From contig NZ_LMRD01000006.1 of assembly GCF_001425575.1 (NCBI RefSeq), positions 250,513 to 314,512 of the forward strand: a DNA stretch of 64,000 bases, given 5' to 3'. This DNA is from Aurantimonas sp. Leaf443 (GTDB lineage: Bacteria > Pseudomonadota > Alphaproteobacteria > Rhizobiales > Rhizobiaceae). Below are positions 36,705 through 45,819 of this stretch, piece by piece (position 1 is the stretch's first letter; the number at the start of each line of letters is the position of its first letter). Position numbers and translations under genes: made by a program. The notes below the pieces were generated by a model. That model worked only from the letters and a program-made list of their open reading frames with translations, did not search any database and was not told where the DNA came from.

Positions 36705-37406
36705 ATGATCCCTGTCATTTCCGTCGGGTCGGTGAAGACCTCTGGCACGACGACGCTCGCCATGACACTGGCCGCCGTCGCGGCGGCCGCCGAGATCCCC
36801 GTCGTGCTGATCGACGCCTCGCGCGATCGCGATCTCCTGACCTGGAGCCGCAAGACCATCCTGCCCCCGCGCTTCACCGTGGAGGCGACCCAGAACGAGG
36901 AGGAGATGGAGCAGCTGGTGCGCGCCGCGCGGCGCCGGGGCGATGCGGCGATCATCGACGCCGGCTCCTCGGTCGACACGATCCGCATGGCCGCGCGCCT
37001 CTCGGACCGCTCGCTCATCCCGGTGCGCTTCTCGCCGGTCTCGGCGGCGGCGGCCCTCCTCACCGATACGATCCTCGGCGCGGAAGCCGATCTCGGCCGC
37101 CGCAACCGCACCCGTCTCTTCGTCGCCTCGGCGGTCACCCATATCCCGAGCCGCATCGCGCGCTCGGTGGAGCAGACCGTGCAGCGCAGCTCGACGCCGC
37201 GCGCCGGCATCGGCCTCGTGCAGCGCTCGGCCTACGAGGCGCCGTTCCTCTATGGCGGCACGATCTTCACGCTGCCCGTCGAGGTCGCGCCCGGCCTCGA
37301 CCGCGCGCGGGCGGAGGCGGCCAGCCTTGCCTTCGAGATCGGCATCCTCGGGCGCCGCGAGGAGAGCGCGAGCATCTATGCGGCAGGGCTGCGCGAGGCC
37401 GCCTGA
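36705..37406 (+). CDS. ParA/VirC1-like ATPase relative with a non-canonical P-loop
   Basis: A 233-residue protein of the MinD/ParA family. The Walker A region reads VGSVKTSGTTTLAMTLA, so the usual KGGxGK[ST] is altered: the lysine of the GK[ST] step is replaced by threonine. Residues VVLIDASRDRDLLTWSRK and DAAIIDAGSSVDT match the VirC1 pattern of the second strand and Walker B, and GLVQRSAYEAPFLYGG matches its C-terminal block. VirC1 acts in T-DNA transfer, ParA in segregation; the role here is unknown. The ATG at 36705 has GAGGAC upstream; ATGs at 36657 and 36687 are alternatives. Confidence 0.75.
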   Translation: MIPVISVGSVKTSGTTTLAMTLAAVAAAAEIPVVLIDASRDRDLLTWSRKTILPPRFTVEATQNEEEMEQLVRAARRRGDAAIIDAGSSVDTIRMAARLSDRSLIPVRFSPVSAAAALLTDTILGAEADLGRRNRTRLFVASAVTHIPSRIARSVEQTVQRSSTPRAGIGLVQRSAYEAPFLYGGTIFTLPVEVAPGLDRARAEAASLAFEIGILGRREESASIYAAGLREAA

Positions 37407-37439
37407 GCCCTCGCGCCGGCGCTTCAAGCCTTTCAACGA

Positions 37440-37475
37440 CGAACGCCCCGCGGCAGGCCTGCCGCGGGGCGTTCG
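37440..37475. terminator. Bidirectional terminator between convergent genes
   Basis: A perfect 18-bp inverted repeat centred at 37457/37458, in the gap between the stops of the VirC1-like gene and the TRAP large subunit. T-runs follow the plus-strand copy (CGTTTCC). It may serve both genes. Confidence 0.75.
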
Positions 37476-37554
37476 CGTTTCCTGCGCTGCGGCCCTCGTC
37501 CCGGGCGTCGGGAGCGTCTCGGCCGGGCGCGGGAGGGGCGCCCCTCCCGCAGCC

Positions 37555-39414
37555 TTAGTTGAAGCTCGGGGGCGTCGAGAGATCGACGGCGCCCGGGGCC
37601 GCGGGGGCGGGAGCCGGCGTGCCGGAGGCCGGCGCGTCGAAGTTCAACGGCGGCAGGCCGAGGCTCGGCTGGGCGGGGGCCGCCGGCGCACCGGCCGGGG
37701 CCTGGCCGCCGAGGCTCGGCGGCGTACCCGGAAGCCCGAGCGGCGGCAGGCCGAGCGGGTTGTTCGCGCCGCCGCCGGTACCGCCAGTGCCGCCGCCGAG
37801 CTCGGGCAGCTGCAGCTGGAAGTTCTCGGTGTCGACCGGCGCGGCGGTCGATTTGTAGCGCATCACCATCTGCGGGAACATGATGGTCAGCGCCACCATG
37901 AGGAGCTGGATGCAGACGAAGGGAATGGCGCCCTTGTAGATCTGTCCCGTCGTCACCGGCTCGATGCGCTTGCCCGTGATGCGGTCGAGATAGGGCACCT
38001 TGGCCGCCACCGACCGCAGATAGAAGAGCGCGAAGCCGAAGGGCGGATGCATGAACGAGGTCTGCATGTTGATGCCCAGCAGCACGCCGAACCAGATGAG
38101 GTCGATCCCCAGCTTGTCGGCCGCCGGCGCCAGCAGCGGCACGATGATGAAGGCGAGCTCGAAGAAGTCGAGGAAGAAGGCGAGCACGAAGACGAGGATG
38201 TTGACGACGATCAGGAAGCCCGTCTCGCCGCCCGGCACGGCCGTCAGCAGTTCCTCGACCCAGATATGGCCGTTCACGCCGTAGAAGGTCAGCGAGAAGA
38301 CGCGAGCGCCGATGAGGATGAAGAGCACGAAGGCCGAGAGCTTCGTCGTCGATTCCATCGCCTGCTTGAGCAGCGACAGCGAGAAGCGGCCCTTGGCGAG
38401 CGCCAGGACCAGCGCGCCCACCGCGCCCATCGCCCCGCCCTCCGTCGGCGTCGCGATGCCGAGGAAGATCGTGCCGAGCACGAGGAAGATCAGCGCCAGC
38501 GGCGGGATCATCACGATGATGACCTGCTGGGCGAGATAGGAGAGCGGCTTCTTCGGCAGCGCCTTGTTGAGGACGGCGACGGCGTAGACCGCGAGCGTGC
38601 CGATCGTCACGCCCCAGATCGAGGCGCCCTGATGGCCGCCGCTCTCGATCCAGGCCGTGGCGGCGTAGGAGATGAGCGCAGCGCCCGCGAGCGCGACGAA
38701 GAGCGAGGTCACCCCGCGTCCGAGCGTGCGCGCCTCGGGCGGCAGGGCCGGCGCCGAGTTCGGCCAGATCATCGTGACGATGAAGACGTAGAGGACGTAG
38801 AGGCCGGTGAGGACGAGGCCGGGGATCAGCGCGCCCGAATACATATCGCCCACCGAACGGCCCAGCTGGTCGGCGAGGACGATGAGGACGAGCGAGGGCG
38901 GGATGATCTGCGCGAGCGTGCCCGAGGCCACGATGACGCCGGAGGCGAGCTTCCGATCGTAGCCGTAGCGCAGCATGATCGGCAGCGAGATGAGGCCCAT
39001 CGCGATGACCGAGGCCGCGACGACGCCGGTCGTGGCCGCCAGCAGCGCGCCGACGAAGATGACGGCATAGGCGAGACCGCCGCGCAGCGGGCCGAAGAGC
39101 TGGCCGATCGTGTCGAGAAGGTCCTCGGCCATCCCCGATCGCTCGAGGATCAGCCCCATGAAGGTGAAGAACGGAATCGCCAGCAGCGTGTCGTTCGCCA
39201 TGACGCCGCCGAAGAAGCGGTCGGGCAGGGCGCCGAGCAGCGGCCAGAAGAGGTTGATGTTGCCGTTGGAATAGGGCGCGAGTTCCACGCCGACGACGAA
39301 GAACAGGAGGCCGTTGGCGGCCAGCGAGAAGGCGACGGGGTAGCCGAGCAGCAGAAAGATCACCAGCGAGGCGAACATGATCGGCGCGAGATTGTGGGCG
39401 ATGAACTCGATCAT
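37555..39414 (-). CDS. TRAP transporter large permease (DctM type) with a proline-rich tail
   Basis: A 619-residue inner-membrane subunit with about twelve to fourteen hydrophobic segments and typical blocks FFTFMGLILERSGMAEDLL, GVVAASVIAMGLISLPIM, and STFM-like PPSLVLIVLAD. In the family it translocates the substrate bound by the TRAP binding protein, using a Na+ or H+ gradient. The core ends near residue 520. The last 100 residues are Pro/Ala/Gly/Leu-rich (LGLPPLGLPGTPPS-type repeats), which is unusual for DctM and would lie in the cytosol or periplasm. It overlaps dctQ by four bases (ATGA). Confidence 0.9.
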   Translation of the reverse strand: MIEFIAHNLAPIMFASLVIFLLLGYPVAFSLAANGLLFFVVGVELAPYSNGNINLFWPLLGALPDRFFGGVMANDTLLAIPFFTFMGLILERSGMAEDLLDTIGQLFGPLRGGLAYAVIFVGALLAATTGVVAASVIAMGLISLPIMLRYGYDRKLASGVIVASGTLAQIIPPSLVLIVLADQLGRSVGDMYSGALIPGLVLTGLYVLYVFIVTMIWPNSAPALPPEARTLGRGVTSLFVALAGAALISYAATAWIESGGHQGASIWGVTIGTLAVYAVAVLNKALPKKPLSYLAQQVIIVMIPPLALIFLVLGTIFLGIATPTEGGAMGAVGALVLALAKGRFSLSLLKQAMESTTKLSAFVLFILIGARVFSLTFYGVNGHIWVEELLTAVPGGETGFLIVVNILVFVLAFFLDFFELAFIIVPLLAPAADKLGIDLIWFGVLLGINMQTSFMHPPFGFALFYLRSVAAKVPYLDRITGKRIEPVTTGQIYKGAIPFVCIQLLMVALTIMFPQMVMRYKSTAAPVDTENFQLQLPELGGGTGGTGGGANNPLGLPPLGLPGTPPSLGGQAPAGAPAAPAQPSLGLPPLNFDAPASGTPAPAPAAPGAVDLSTPPSFN

Positions 39415-40043
39415 TTCGCGTCTCCCTCGCGGCGGGTCGAGGGACCGGTCGGACCGGCCGGGCTCGCCGGCGCGTCGGGCGCCGTCTCCATCATCTCGAT
39501 CGGGGCGGCGTGCGAGGCCGCCATCGGCGTGTCGTCCTCCATGCCGGCGAAGAGGATCGCGCCGCGCTTGATGAGTTCGGACAGGCCCTGGAAGAAGAGG
39601 AGCGTGAAGCCGGCGAGGAGAAGGCCCTTGGCCGGCCAGATGAGGAGCCCGCCCGCGTTCGGCGAGTACTCGTCGCCACGATAGGACTGGATGACGTAGG
39701 GCCACAGGAGCCACAGCATCAGCACGCAGAAGGGCAGCAGCATCACGAGATGGCCGAGAAAGTCGATCCAGTCGCGCGTGCGCTTGGACAGCGTCGAGGA
39801 GACGATGTCGACGCGGATGTGCTCGTTGACGAGCAGCGTCCAGGCGGCGGCCAGCATGAAGACGGCGCCGAACAGGTACCATTGCAGTTCGAGCCAGGCG
39901 TTCGACGAGACGTCGAAGGCCTTGCGCACCACGGCATTGGCGGCGCTGACGAGCACGACGACCAGAATCAGCCACGAGACCGACCGGCCGACGAATGTCG
40001 TCACGCGGTCCACGCCGCGCGAGAATCCCAACAGAAATGACAT
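39411..40043 (-). CDS. TRAP transporter small permease (DctQ type)
   Basis: A 210-residue membrane protein with four hydrophobic helices (VSWLILVVVLVSAANAVVRK, LELQWYLFGAVFMLAAAWTLL, VMLLPFCVLMLWLLWPYV, GLLLAGFTLLFFQGLS). DctQ pairs with DctM and binds the loaded solute-binding protein. The C-terminal 40 residues are hydrophilic and acidic. It starts at the ATG 40043. The binding-protein genes lie on the other strand at 33961-36377 and converge with these. Confidence 0.88.
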   Translation of the reverse strand: MSFLLGFSRGVDRVTTFVGRSVSWLILVVVLVSAANAVVRKAFDVSSNAWLELQWYLFGAVFMLAAAWTLLVNEHIRVDIVSSTLSKRTRDWIDFLGHLVMLLPFCVLMLWLLWPYVIQSYRGDEYSPNAGGLLIWPAKGLLLAGFTLLFFQGLSELIKRGAILFAGMEDDTPMAASHAAPIEMMETAPDAPASPAGPTGPSTRREGDAK

Positions 40044-40256
40044 CTTGCCCGGTCGTCCCCCACTCGTGTCGCCGTTCCGCCGGTCGCCCCGCCCCCCAAG
40101 GCATCGCCACCGGTTTGCCGCTTCCGTGCGGCGGTCGCATAAGCGCCTTCGTGCGTTACGTATTTTGATGCGGCAGTGCAAGGCCGGGACGGGCGGGCGA
40201 TGGCGGCATGCCGCCCGTCTTTGCCGAGACGCCTTCCGCAACGCGAGGAGAGCGAG

Positions 40257-40907
40257 ATGACGGCCGAGAACCCCTTCTTCACGCCCGAAGAGCTCGAGGA
40301 GGACGAGGCGGGGCCGGCCGAAGCGCCGCGTCGGCGCGAGGGCGCCGCGCCGAAGGCCAGGGGCCGCCCGGCCGAACGCCCGGCGCGGCCGGTGAGCGCC
40401 GAATGGCTCTCGCGGGCGGCGGCGTACTATCTCGAACGCTATTCCTCCTCCGCCGAGACCCTGCGCCGGGTGCTCTGGCGCAAGGTGCAGCGCCGCGCGG
40501 CGGCGCGCGGGGAGGATGCGGAAGGGTTCCGCCATCTCGTCGAGGCGACCGTCGCGCGCTTCGTGGAGCTGCAGCTCGTCGACGACCGGCGCTTCGCCGA
40601 AGGGTGGCTCGCCGGCCAGTCCAGGCGCGGCACGTCGCGCCGCATGGCCTCGCTGCGCCTGTCGCAGAAGGGCGTCGACCGCGACCTCGTGGAGGATCTG
40701 ATGCCCGCCGGCGAGGCGGCCGACGAGGCCGAGCGCGCCAGCGCCCATGCCTATGCGCGGCGGCGGCGGCTCGGCCCGCACCGCCTCAGGGAGCGCGAGG
40801 AGCGGCGCGACCGCGACATCGCGGCGATGATGCGCGCCGGCTTCTCCTTCCAGGACTCGCGGGCGGCGATCGACGGCGACGGCGGGCCGGGATCGTTGCC
40901 CGGCTGA
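40257..40907 (+). CDS. recX: Regulatory protein RecX
   Basis: A 216-residue cytosolic protein modulating RecA. The N-terminal 45 residues are a charged Pro/Ala tail. The three-helix RecX repeats follow: AEWLSRAAAYYLERYSSSAETLRRVL, then VELQLVDDRRFAEGWLAGQSRRGTSRRMASLRLSQKGV, and the C-terminal HAYARRRRLGPHR block. The start is the ATG at 40257, preceded by GAGGAGAG. recA is not in this window. Confidence 0.85.
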   Translation: MTAENPFFTPEELEEDEAGPAEAPRRREGAAPKARGRPAERPARPVSAEWLSRAAAYYLERYSSSAETLRRVLWRKVQRRAAARGEDAEGFRHLVEATVARFVELQLVDDRRFAEGWLAGQSRRGTSRRMASLRLSQKGVDRDLVEDLMPAGEAADEAERASAHAYARRRRLGPHRLREREERRDRDIAAMMRAGFSFQDSRAAIDGDGGPGSLPG

Positions 40908-41034
40908 AGGTCGCGGTCGGAACCCTCGCTCGCGCCGCCCGTTCCTCCCCCGAACCAAGACATTGGCGGAACGGAAGGAAACGGCGCGAGACGCGCCGCC
41001 GGATCGTCGTTCCGCGACCGAAAGGGATTTCATC

Positions 41035-41598
41035 ATGCCGAACATTGCCGACGCCAAGATCGCCATTCTCGCCACGGACGGCTTCGAGCAGTCCGAACTC
41101 GTCCAGCCGCTGGAGGAGCTGCGCAAGGCCGGCGCGACCGTCCACGTCGTGTCGATCAAGTCGGGCCCGATCAAGGGCTGGGACGAGGATCGCTGGGGTC
41201 GCGAGATCCCCGTCGATCGCCAGCTCTCCGACGTGACGGTCGCCGACTATGACGCGCTCGTCCTGCCGGGCGGCCAGATCAACCCGGACAAGCTGCGGGC
41301 CGAGGAGAACGTCGTCGCCTTCGTGCGCGAGTTCTACAATTCCAAGAAGACGCTCGCCGCCATCTGCCACGCGCCCTGGCTTCTCATCGAGGCCGGCATC
41401 GTGAAGGGCCGCGACGTCACCTCGTTCAAGTCGATCAGGACCGATGTCGTGAACGCCGGCGGCAACTGGCACGACGCGGAGGTCGTCACCGACCAGGCGC
41501 TCATCACCTCGCGCAATCCGAACGACCTGCCGGCCTTCATCGCCAAGATCGTCGAGGAAGTGGAAGAGGAACGTCATCTGGATCGTCAGGCAGCCTGA
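41035..41598 (+). CDS. PfpI/DJ-1 family type 1 glutamine amidotransferase domain protein
   Basis: A 187-residue DJ-1/PfpI-type protein. The nucleophile is in AAICHAPWLLIEAGI near residue 116. ATDGFEQSEL at the start and YDALVLPGGQINPDKLR are conserved. Family members act as proteases, glyoxalase III-like deglycases or stress chaperones. The ATG at 41035 is used. A strong terminator follows at 41631. Confidence 0.9.
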   Translation: MPNIADAKIAILATDGFEQSELVQPLEELRKAGATVHVVSIKSGPIKGWDEDRWGREIPVDRQLSDVTVADYDALVLPGGQINPDKLRAEENVVAFVREFYNSKKTLAAICHAPWLLIEAGIVKGRDVTSFKSIRTDVVNAGGNWHDAEVVTDQALITSRNPNDLPAFIAKIVEEVEEERHLDRQAA

Positions 41599-41630
41599 CG
41601 GCGGCCGGACAACGAGGCTTACATCACAAG

Positions 41631-41658
41631 AGGCCGGCGCGCGAGCGCCGGCCTTTTT
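41631..41658 (+). terminator. Rho-independent terminator after the PfpI-like gene
   Basis: A perfect 10-bp stem (41631-41640 with 41645-41654), GCGA loop, and five Ts. A classical terminator. Confidence 0.85.
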
Positions 41659-41769
41659 CGCGTTTCGCGCCGACAGGGCGCGGGCCTGCCGGAATGGGCC
41701 GCCATTGCCAGCGCGAGCGCGTTTCGTGTATCTGCGCCAAGGGCATTCCAGAGGAAGGGGAGACGCATC

Positions 41770-41988
41770 GTGGCCGATCCGACATACGAGACATCCGTGC
41801 GCGCGCAGATGGACTATCCGGAACACGAGAAGACCTACTCGATGTTCCTCGTCGCCACGAAATGGGGCACGATCGCCGTCATCGCGATCCTGCTGGGCAT
41901 GATGGTCGGCCTCATGGCCGGCGGCGGCTTCATCGGCGGCTTCGCGACCTTCTTCGTCGCCCTCGCGGCGGCCTATTTCCTCGCCTGA
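41770..41988 (+). CDS. aa3-type cytochrome c oxidase subunit IV
   Basis: A 72-residue membrane protein with the family start ADPTYETSVRAQMDYPEHEKTYSMF and two hydrophobic segments, the length normal for this bacterial COX4 type. It starts with GTG at 41770, with GGGGAG upstream. In this group it is commonly encoded just before pntAA, as here, rather than with the catalytic oxidase subunits. Confidence 0.85.
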   Translation: MADPTYETSVRAQMDYPEHEKTYSMFLVATKWGTIAVIAILLGMMVGLMAGGGFIGGFATFFVALAAAYFLA

Positions 41989-42074
41989 CCGGGTGAGGGC
42001 GGGCAGGGGGCTTCGGGTACCCCTGCCGCAGACGTCGGCGGACGGGGACCGCCGGACCTTGGGAGGGGCACAGG

Positions 42075-43214
42075 ATGCAGATCTTCGTTCCGCGGGAACG
42101 GGTGGGAGATGAGACGCGCGTCGCCGCCTCGCCCGATACGGTCAAGCGATTGCTGGCCGCGGGCGCGAGCGTCGCGGTGGAGCCGGGGGCGGGCGAGGGC
42201 TCGCGCATTCCCGACGCCGCCTACGAGGCCGTCGGCGCCACGATCTCGGCCGACGCCTCCTCCGCCGATGTCGTTCTCAAGGTGCGCCGTCCGACCGCCG
42301 AGGAAATGTCCGGCTACAGGCGCGGGGCGATCGTCCTCGCCATCATGGACCCCTATGGCAACGAGGACGCGCTGAAGGCCATGGCCGAGGCCGGCATCCT
42401 CGCCTTCGCGATGGAGCTGATGCCGCGCATCACCCGCGCGCAGGTCATGGACGTCCTGTCCAGCCAGGCCAATCTCGCCGGCTATCAGGCCGTGCTTGAC
42501 GCCGCCTCCGAATTCGACCGCGCCTTCCCGATGATGATGACGGCGGCCGGCACCGTGCCGGCCGCGCGCGTCTTCGTGATGGGCGCGGGCGTCGCGGGCC
42601 TCCAGGCCATCGCGACCGCGCGGCGCCTCGGCGCCGTCGTCACCGCCACGGACGTGCGCCCCGCCTCCAAGGAGCAGGTGGAATCGCTCGGCGCCAAGTT
42701 CGTCGCCGTCGAGGACGACGAGTTCCGGCAGGCCGAGACCGCCGGCGGCTACGCCAAGGAGATGTCGGCCGCCTACAAGGCCAAGCAGGCCGAACTCGTG
42801 GCCAGCCACATCGCCAAGCAGGACGTCGTCATCACGACCGCGCTCATCCCCGGCCGGCCCGCCCCGCGCCTCGTCACGCGCGCGATGATCGACGCCATGA
42901 AGCCCGGTTCCGTCCTCGTCGATCTGGCGGTCGAGCGCGGCGGCAATGTCGAGGGCGCCGAGCCCGGCAAGGTCGTCTCCGTCGGTCCCGCCAAGGTGGT
43001 CGGCCATCTCAACGTCTCCGGTCGCATCGCGGCCTCCGCCTCGCTCCTCTACGCGCGCAATCTCTCGGCCTTCCTCGAGACGATGATCGACAAGGAGACC
43101 AAGGCCCTCCGGATCGACTTCGAGGATCCGCTGGTGAAGGCGACCCTTCTCACGCGCGACGGAGCCGTCGTGCATCCGAACTTCGCCGGCCAGCCGGCCG
43201 CGGGAGGCGCATGA
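42075..43214 (+). CDS. pntAA: Proton-translocating NAD(P) transhydrogenase, alpha subunit part 1
   Basis: A 379-residue NAD(H)-binding subunit. Alanine-dehydrogenase-like blocks are seen: [24 protein letters not shown], then [32 protein letters not shown], and [15 protein letters not shown]. The enzyme transfers hydride between NADH and NADP+ coupled to proton entry, feeding NADPH supply. GGGAGG lies about eight bases before the ATG at 42075. The next gene overlaps it by four bases (43211-43214). Confidence 0.95.
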   Translation: MQIFVPRERVGDETRVAASPDTVKRLLAAGASVAVEPGAGEGSRIPDAAYEAVGATISADASSADVVLKVRRPTAEEMSGYRRGAIVLAIMDPYGNEDALKAMAEAGILAFAMELMPRITRAQVMDVLSSQANLAGYQAVLDAASEFDRAFPMMMTAAGTVPAARVFVMGAGVAGLQAIATARRLGAVVTATDVRPASKEQVESLGAKFVAVEDDEFRQAETAGGYAKEMSAAYKAKQAELVASHIAKQDVVITTALIPGRPAPRLVTRAMIDAMKPGSVLVDLAVERGGNVEGAEPGKVVSVGPAKVVGHLNVSGRIAASASLLYARNLSAFLETMIDKETKALRIDFEDPLVKATLLTRDGAVVHPNFAGQPAAGGA

Positions 43215-43642
43215 TGGCGACCGAGATCCTTCAGGACACGCTGCGCAACCTCAACGAGGCGGGCGCCGCCGTGCGCGACGCGCGCGCGGGCGTCGAGCAG
43301 CTCATGGGTTCGGGCCTTGCCGACGGCGTCGCCGGCACGGTGCACGCGGCCACGGGCATCGATCCCTTCGTCTTCCATCTCGCGATCTTCGCGCTCGCCA
43401 TCTTCGTCGGCTACTATGTCGTCTGGTCGGTGACGCCGGCGCTCCACACGCCGCTGATGTCGGTGACGAACGCGATCTCCTCGGTCATCATCGTCGGCGC
43501 GATCCTTGCGGTCGGCATCTCCGCCTCCTTCGCGGCCACGGCCTTCGGCTTCCTGGCGCTCATCCTCGCCTCGGTGAACATCTTCGGCGGCTTCCTCGTC
43601 ACGCAGCGCATGCTGGCGATGTACAAGAAGAAGGATCGCTGA
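43211..43642 (+). CDS. pntAB: Transhydrogenase alpha subunit part 2 (membrane)
   Basis: A 143-residue membrane subunit with about four helices ([71 protein letters not shown]). In single-chain enzymes it is the C-terminal part of PntA. The start is ATG at 43211 or the next codon ATG at 43214. pntB starts five bases after its stop, so the three genes form a tight operon. Confidence 0.93.
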   Translation: MMATEILQDTLRNLNEAGAAVRDARAGVEQLMGSGLADGVAGTVHAATGIDPFVFHLAIFALAIFVGYYVVWSVTPALHTPLMSVTNAISSVIIVGAILAVGISASFAATAFGFLALILASVNIFGGFLVTQRMLAMYKKKDR

Positions 43643-43646
43643 TCCG

Positions 43647-45047
43647 ATGTCGCCGAGTTTCGCAGCCTTCCTCTATCTCGTCTCGGGCGTCCTGTTCATC
43701 CTGGCGCTGCGCGGCCTCTCGCATCCGACCACCTCGCGGCGGGGCAATGTCTACGGCATGGTGGGCATGGGCCTCGCCATCCTGACGACGCTCTTCCTCG
43801 CCGCGCCGTCCTTCGGCGGGCTGGTGCTGATCGTCCTCGGCATCGCCATCGGCGGCGGGGCCGGCGCCTACATCGCCAAGCGCATCCCGATGACGGCGAT
43901 GCCCCAGCTCGTGGCCGCCTTCCACTCGCTCGTCGGCCTCGCCGCGGTCATGGTGGCGGCCGCCGCGCTCTACGCGCCCGAAGCCATCGGCATCGGCACG
44001 GTGGACGACATCCACGGGCAGGCGCTGGTCGAGATGTCGATCGGCGTCGCCATCGGCGCGATCACCTTCACCGGCTCGATCATCGCCTTCCTGAAACTCG
44101 ACGGGCGCATGAGCGGCAAGCCGATCATGCTGCCCTCGCGCCATCTCATCAACATCGCGCTCGGCATCCTGCTCGTCGCGCTGGTGATCGGCTTCGCGGT
44201 CACCCAGAGCCACGTGATGTTCTGGATGATCGTCCTCGTGGCGCTCGCCCTCGGCGTCCTCCTCATCGTGCCGATCGGCGGGGCGGACATGCCTGTCGTC
44301 GTCTCGATGCTGAACTCCTATTCGGGCTGGGCGGCCGCCGGCATCGGCTTCACGCTGCAGAATCTCGCGCTCATCATCACCGGCGCGCTCGTCGGCTCCT
44401 CCGGCGCGATCCTCTCCTACATCATGTGCAAGGGCATGAACCGCTCCTTCGTCTCCGTCATCCTCGGCGGGTTCGGCGGGGAGAGCGGGCCGGCGGGCGC
44501 CGACGACGGGGTCGAGCGCACCGTCAAGCAGGGCTCGGCGGAGGATGCGGCCTACCTGATGAAGAATGCCGGCCGCGTCATCATCGTGCCGGGCTACGGC
44601 ATGGCCGTGGCGCAGGCCCAGCACGCGCTGCGCGAGATGGCCGACACGTTGAAGAAGGAGGGCGTGGAGGTGAAATACGCCATCCACCCGGTCGCCGGGC
44701 GCATGCCCGGGCACATGAACGTGCTCCTGGCCGAAGCCAACGTGCCCTATGACGACGTGTTCGAGCTGGAGGACATCAATTCCGAGTTCGCCCAGACCGA
44801 CGTCGCCTTCGTCATCGGCGCCAACGACGTGACGAACCCGGCCGCGCGCGACGATCCCTCCTCGCCGATCTACGGCATGCCGATCCTCAACGTCGATCAG
44901 GCGCAGACCTGCCTCTTCATCAAGCGCTCGCTCGGCTCCGGCTATGCCGGCATCGACAACACCTTGTTCTACAAGGACAACACGATGATGCTCTTCGCCG
45001 ACGCCAAGAAGATGGTCGAGGACATCGTCAAGGCCATGGCGCACTGA
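43647..45047 (+). CDS. pntB: Transhydrogenase beta subunit
   Basis: A 466-residue subunit with an N-terminal membrane region of about eight to nine helices. A C-terminal NADP(H)-binding Rossmann domain follows, with PGYGMAVAQAQHALREMAD, AIHPVAGRMPGHMNVLLAEANVPYD and IGANDVTNPAARDDPSSPIYGMPILNV, all intact. A bidirectional terminator lies just downstream. Confidence 0.96.
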   Translation: MSPSFAAFLYLVSGVLFILALRGLSHPTTSRRGNVYGMVGMGLAILTTLFLAAPSFGGLVLIVLGIAIGGGAGAYIAKRIPMTAMPQLVAAFHSLVGLAAVMVAAAALYAPEAIGIGTVDDIHGQALVEMSIGVAIGAITFTGSIIAFLKLDGRMSGKPIMLPSRHLINIALGILLVALVIGFAVTQSHVMFWMIVLVALALGVLLIVPIGGADMPVVVSMLNSYSGWAAAGIGFTLQNLALIITGALVGSSGAILSYIMCKGMNRSFVSVILGGFGGESGPAGADDGVERTVKQGSAEDAAYLMKNAGRVIIVPGYGMAVAQAQHALREMADTLKKEGVEVKYAIHPVAGRMPGHMNVLLAEANVPYDDVFELEDINSEFAQTDVAFVIGANDVTNPAARDDPSSPIYGMPILNVDQAQTCLFIKRSLGSGYAGIDNTLFYKDNTMMLFADAKKMVEDIVKAMAH

Positions 45048-45063
45048 CGAGCGGCCGATCTCG

Positions 45064-45111
45064 CGAAACGAAGACGCCCGCCGTGGTCACGCGGCGGGCG
45101 TCTTCGTTTCG
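45064..45111. terminator. Bidirectional terminator between pntB and the DUF992 gene
   Basis: A perfect 20-bp inverted repeat (45064-45083 with 45092-45111), 8-base loop, between convergent stops. T-rich flanks on both sides make it usable on both strands. Confidence 0.8.
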
Positions 45112-45133
45112 GCAAGGGCGATGAGGCGGCCGC

Positions 45134-45688
45134 TCAGTAGGAGGGCGGGGCCAGCGGCACGTTGCCGGCGGGGCTGAGCGCGACACCGGCGGGCGCGACC
45201 GGCGCGGCGCTCGCCACGGCGGGCGTCAGTGTGAAGCGCGAGACGCCGACCGCCGCGTTGATGCCTTCCTGCGCCCGCACGCTGAGCGGCTGGAGCGAGA
45301 AGCTCGACAGGTCGCCGCCGACGAGGATGCTGCCGCCGCCGCCCACGATCGCCGACGCGTCCGCGCTGGCGCCGACATAGGTGCCGCCGAGCGCCGTCGG
45401 CTGATACTGGCGGCCGTTCACGGAGACGACCGCCCAGGTCATCGCCGTGCGGCCGGTGGCGCCGAGGTCGATGCCGACCGTGTCGAGCTGGGCGGTGTAG
45501 AGTTCGACCGGGCCGCCGCCATAGGGCGTGAATTCGCAGACCAGCTTCTCGCGCGAGCCGAGGACGAGGCCGATCGTGCCGTCGCCGTGGCAGCCGAGCA
45601 CGCCGACGGAGGTCGCGGCCCTGGCCTCGCTCATCCCGAGCGGCAGGGCGGCGAGGAGGGCGAAGGCGAGGGAGGGAAGGGTTTTCAT
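45134..45688 (-). CDS. DUF992 domain-containing secreted protein
   Basis: A 184-residue exported protein. The signal peptide is about 1-24 (LPSLAFALLAALPLGMSEARA). The mature part has the DUF992 start VGVLGCHGDGTIGLVLGSREKLVCEF with two cysteines, then RTAMTWAVVSVNGRQYQPTALGGTYVGASADASA. The C-terminus is Ala/Pro-rich. The role is unknown; it is an abundant exported family in Hyphomicrobiales. ATG at 45688 is used; an ATG at 45697 is also possible. Confidence 0.85.
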   Translation of the reverse strand: MKTLPSLAFALLAALPLGMSEARAATSVGVLGCHGDGTIGLVLGSREKLVCEFTPYGGGPVELYTAQLDTVGIDLGATGRTAMTWAVVSVNGRQYQPTALGGTYVGASADASAIVGGGGSILVGGDLSSFSLQPLSVRAQEGINAAVGVSRFTLTPAVASAAPVAPAGVALSPAGNVPLAPPSY

Positions 45689-45819
45689 GGAGGACATCCT
45701 TCTGACGGGCATGACGTTCCGACGGAAAAACCGCCGGGACGCCGCTCCGGTTCCGTGAAGGATCGGCAAGGTGCGGCCTGCGCGTCCGGGCGCCGTGCCC
45801 GCAGCGCAGGCGGGAGACG

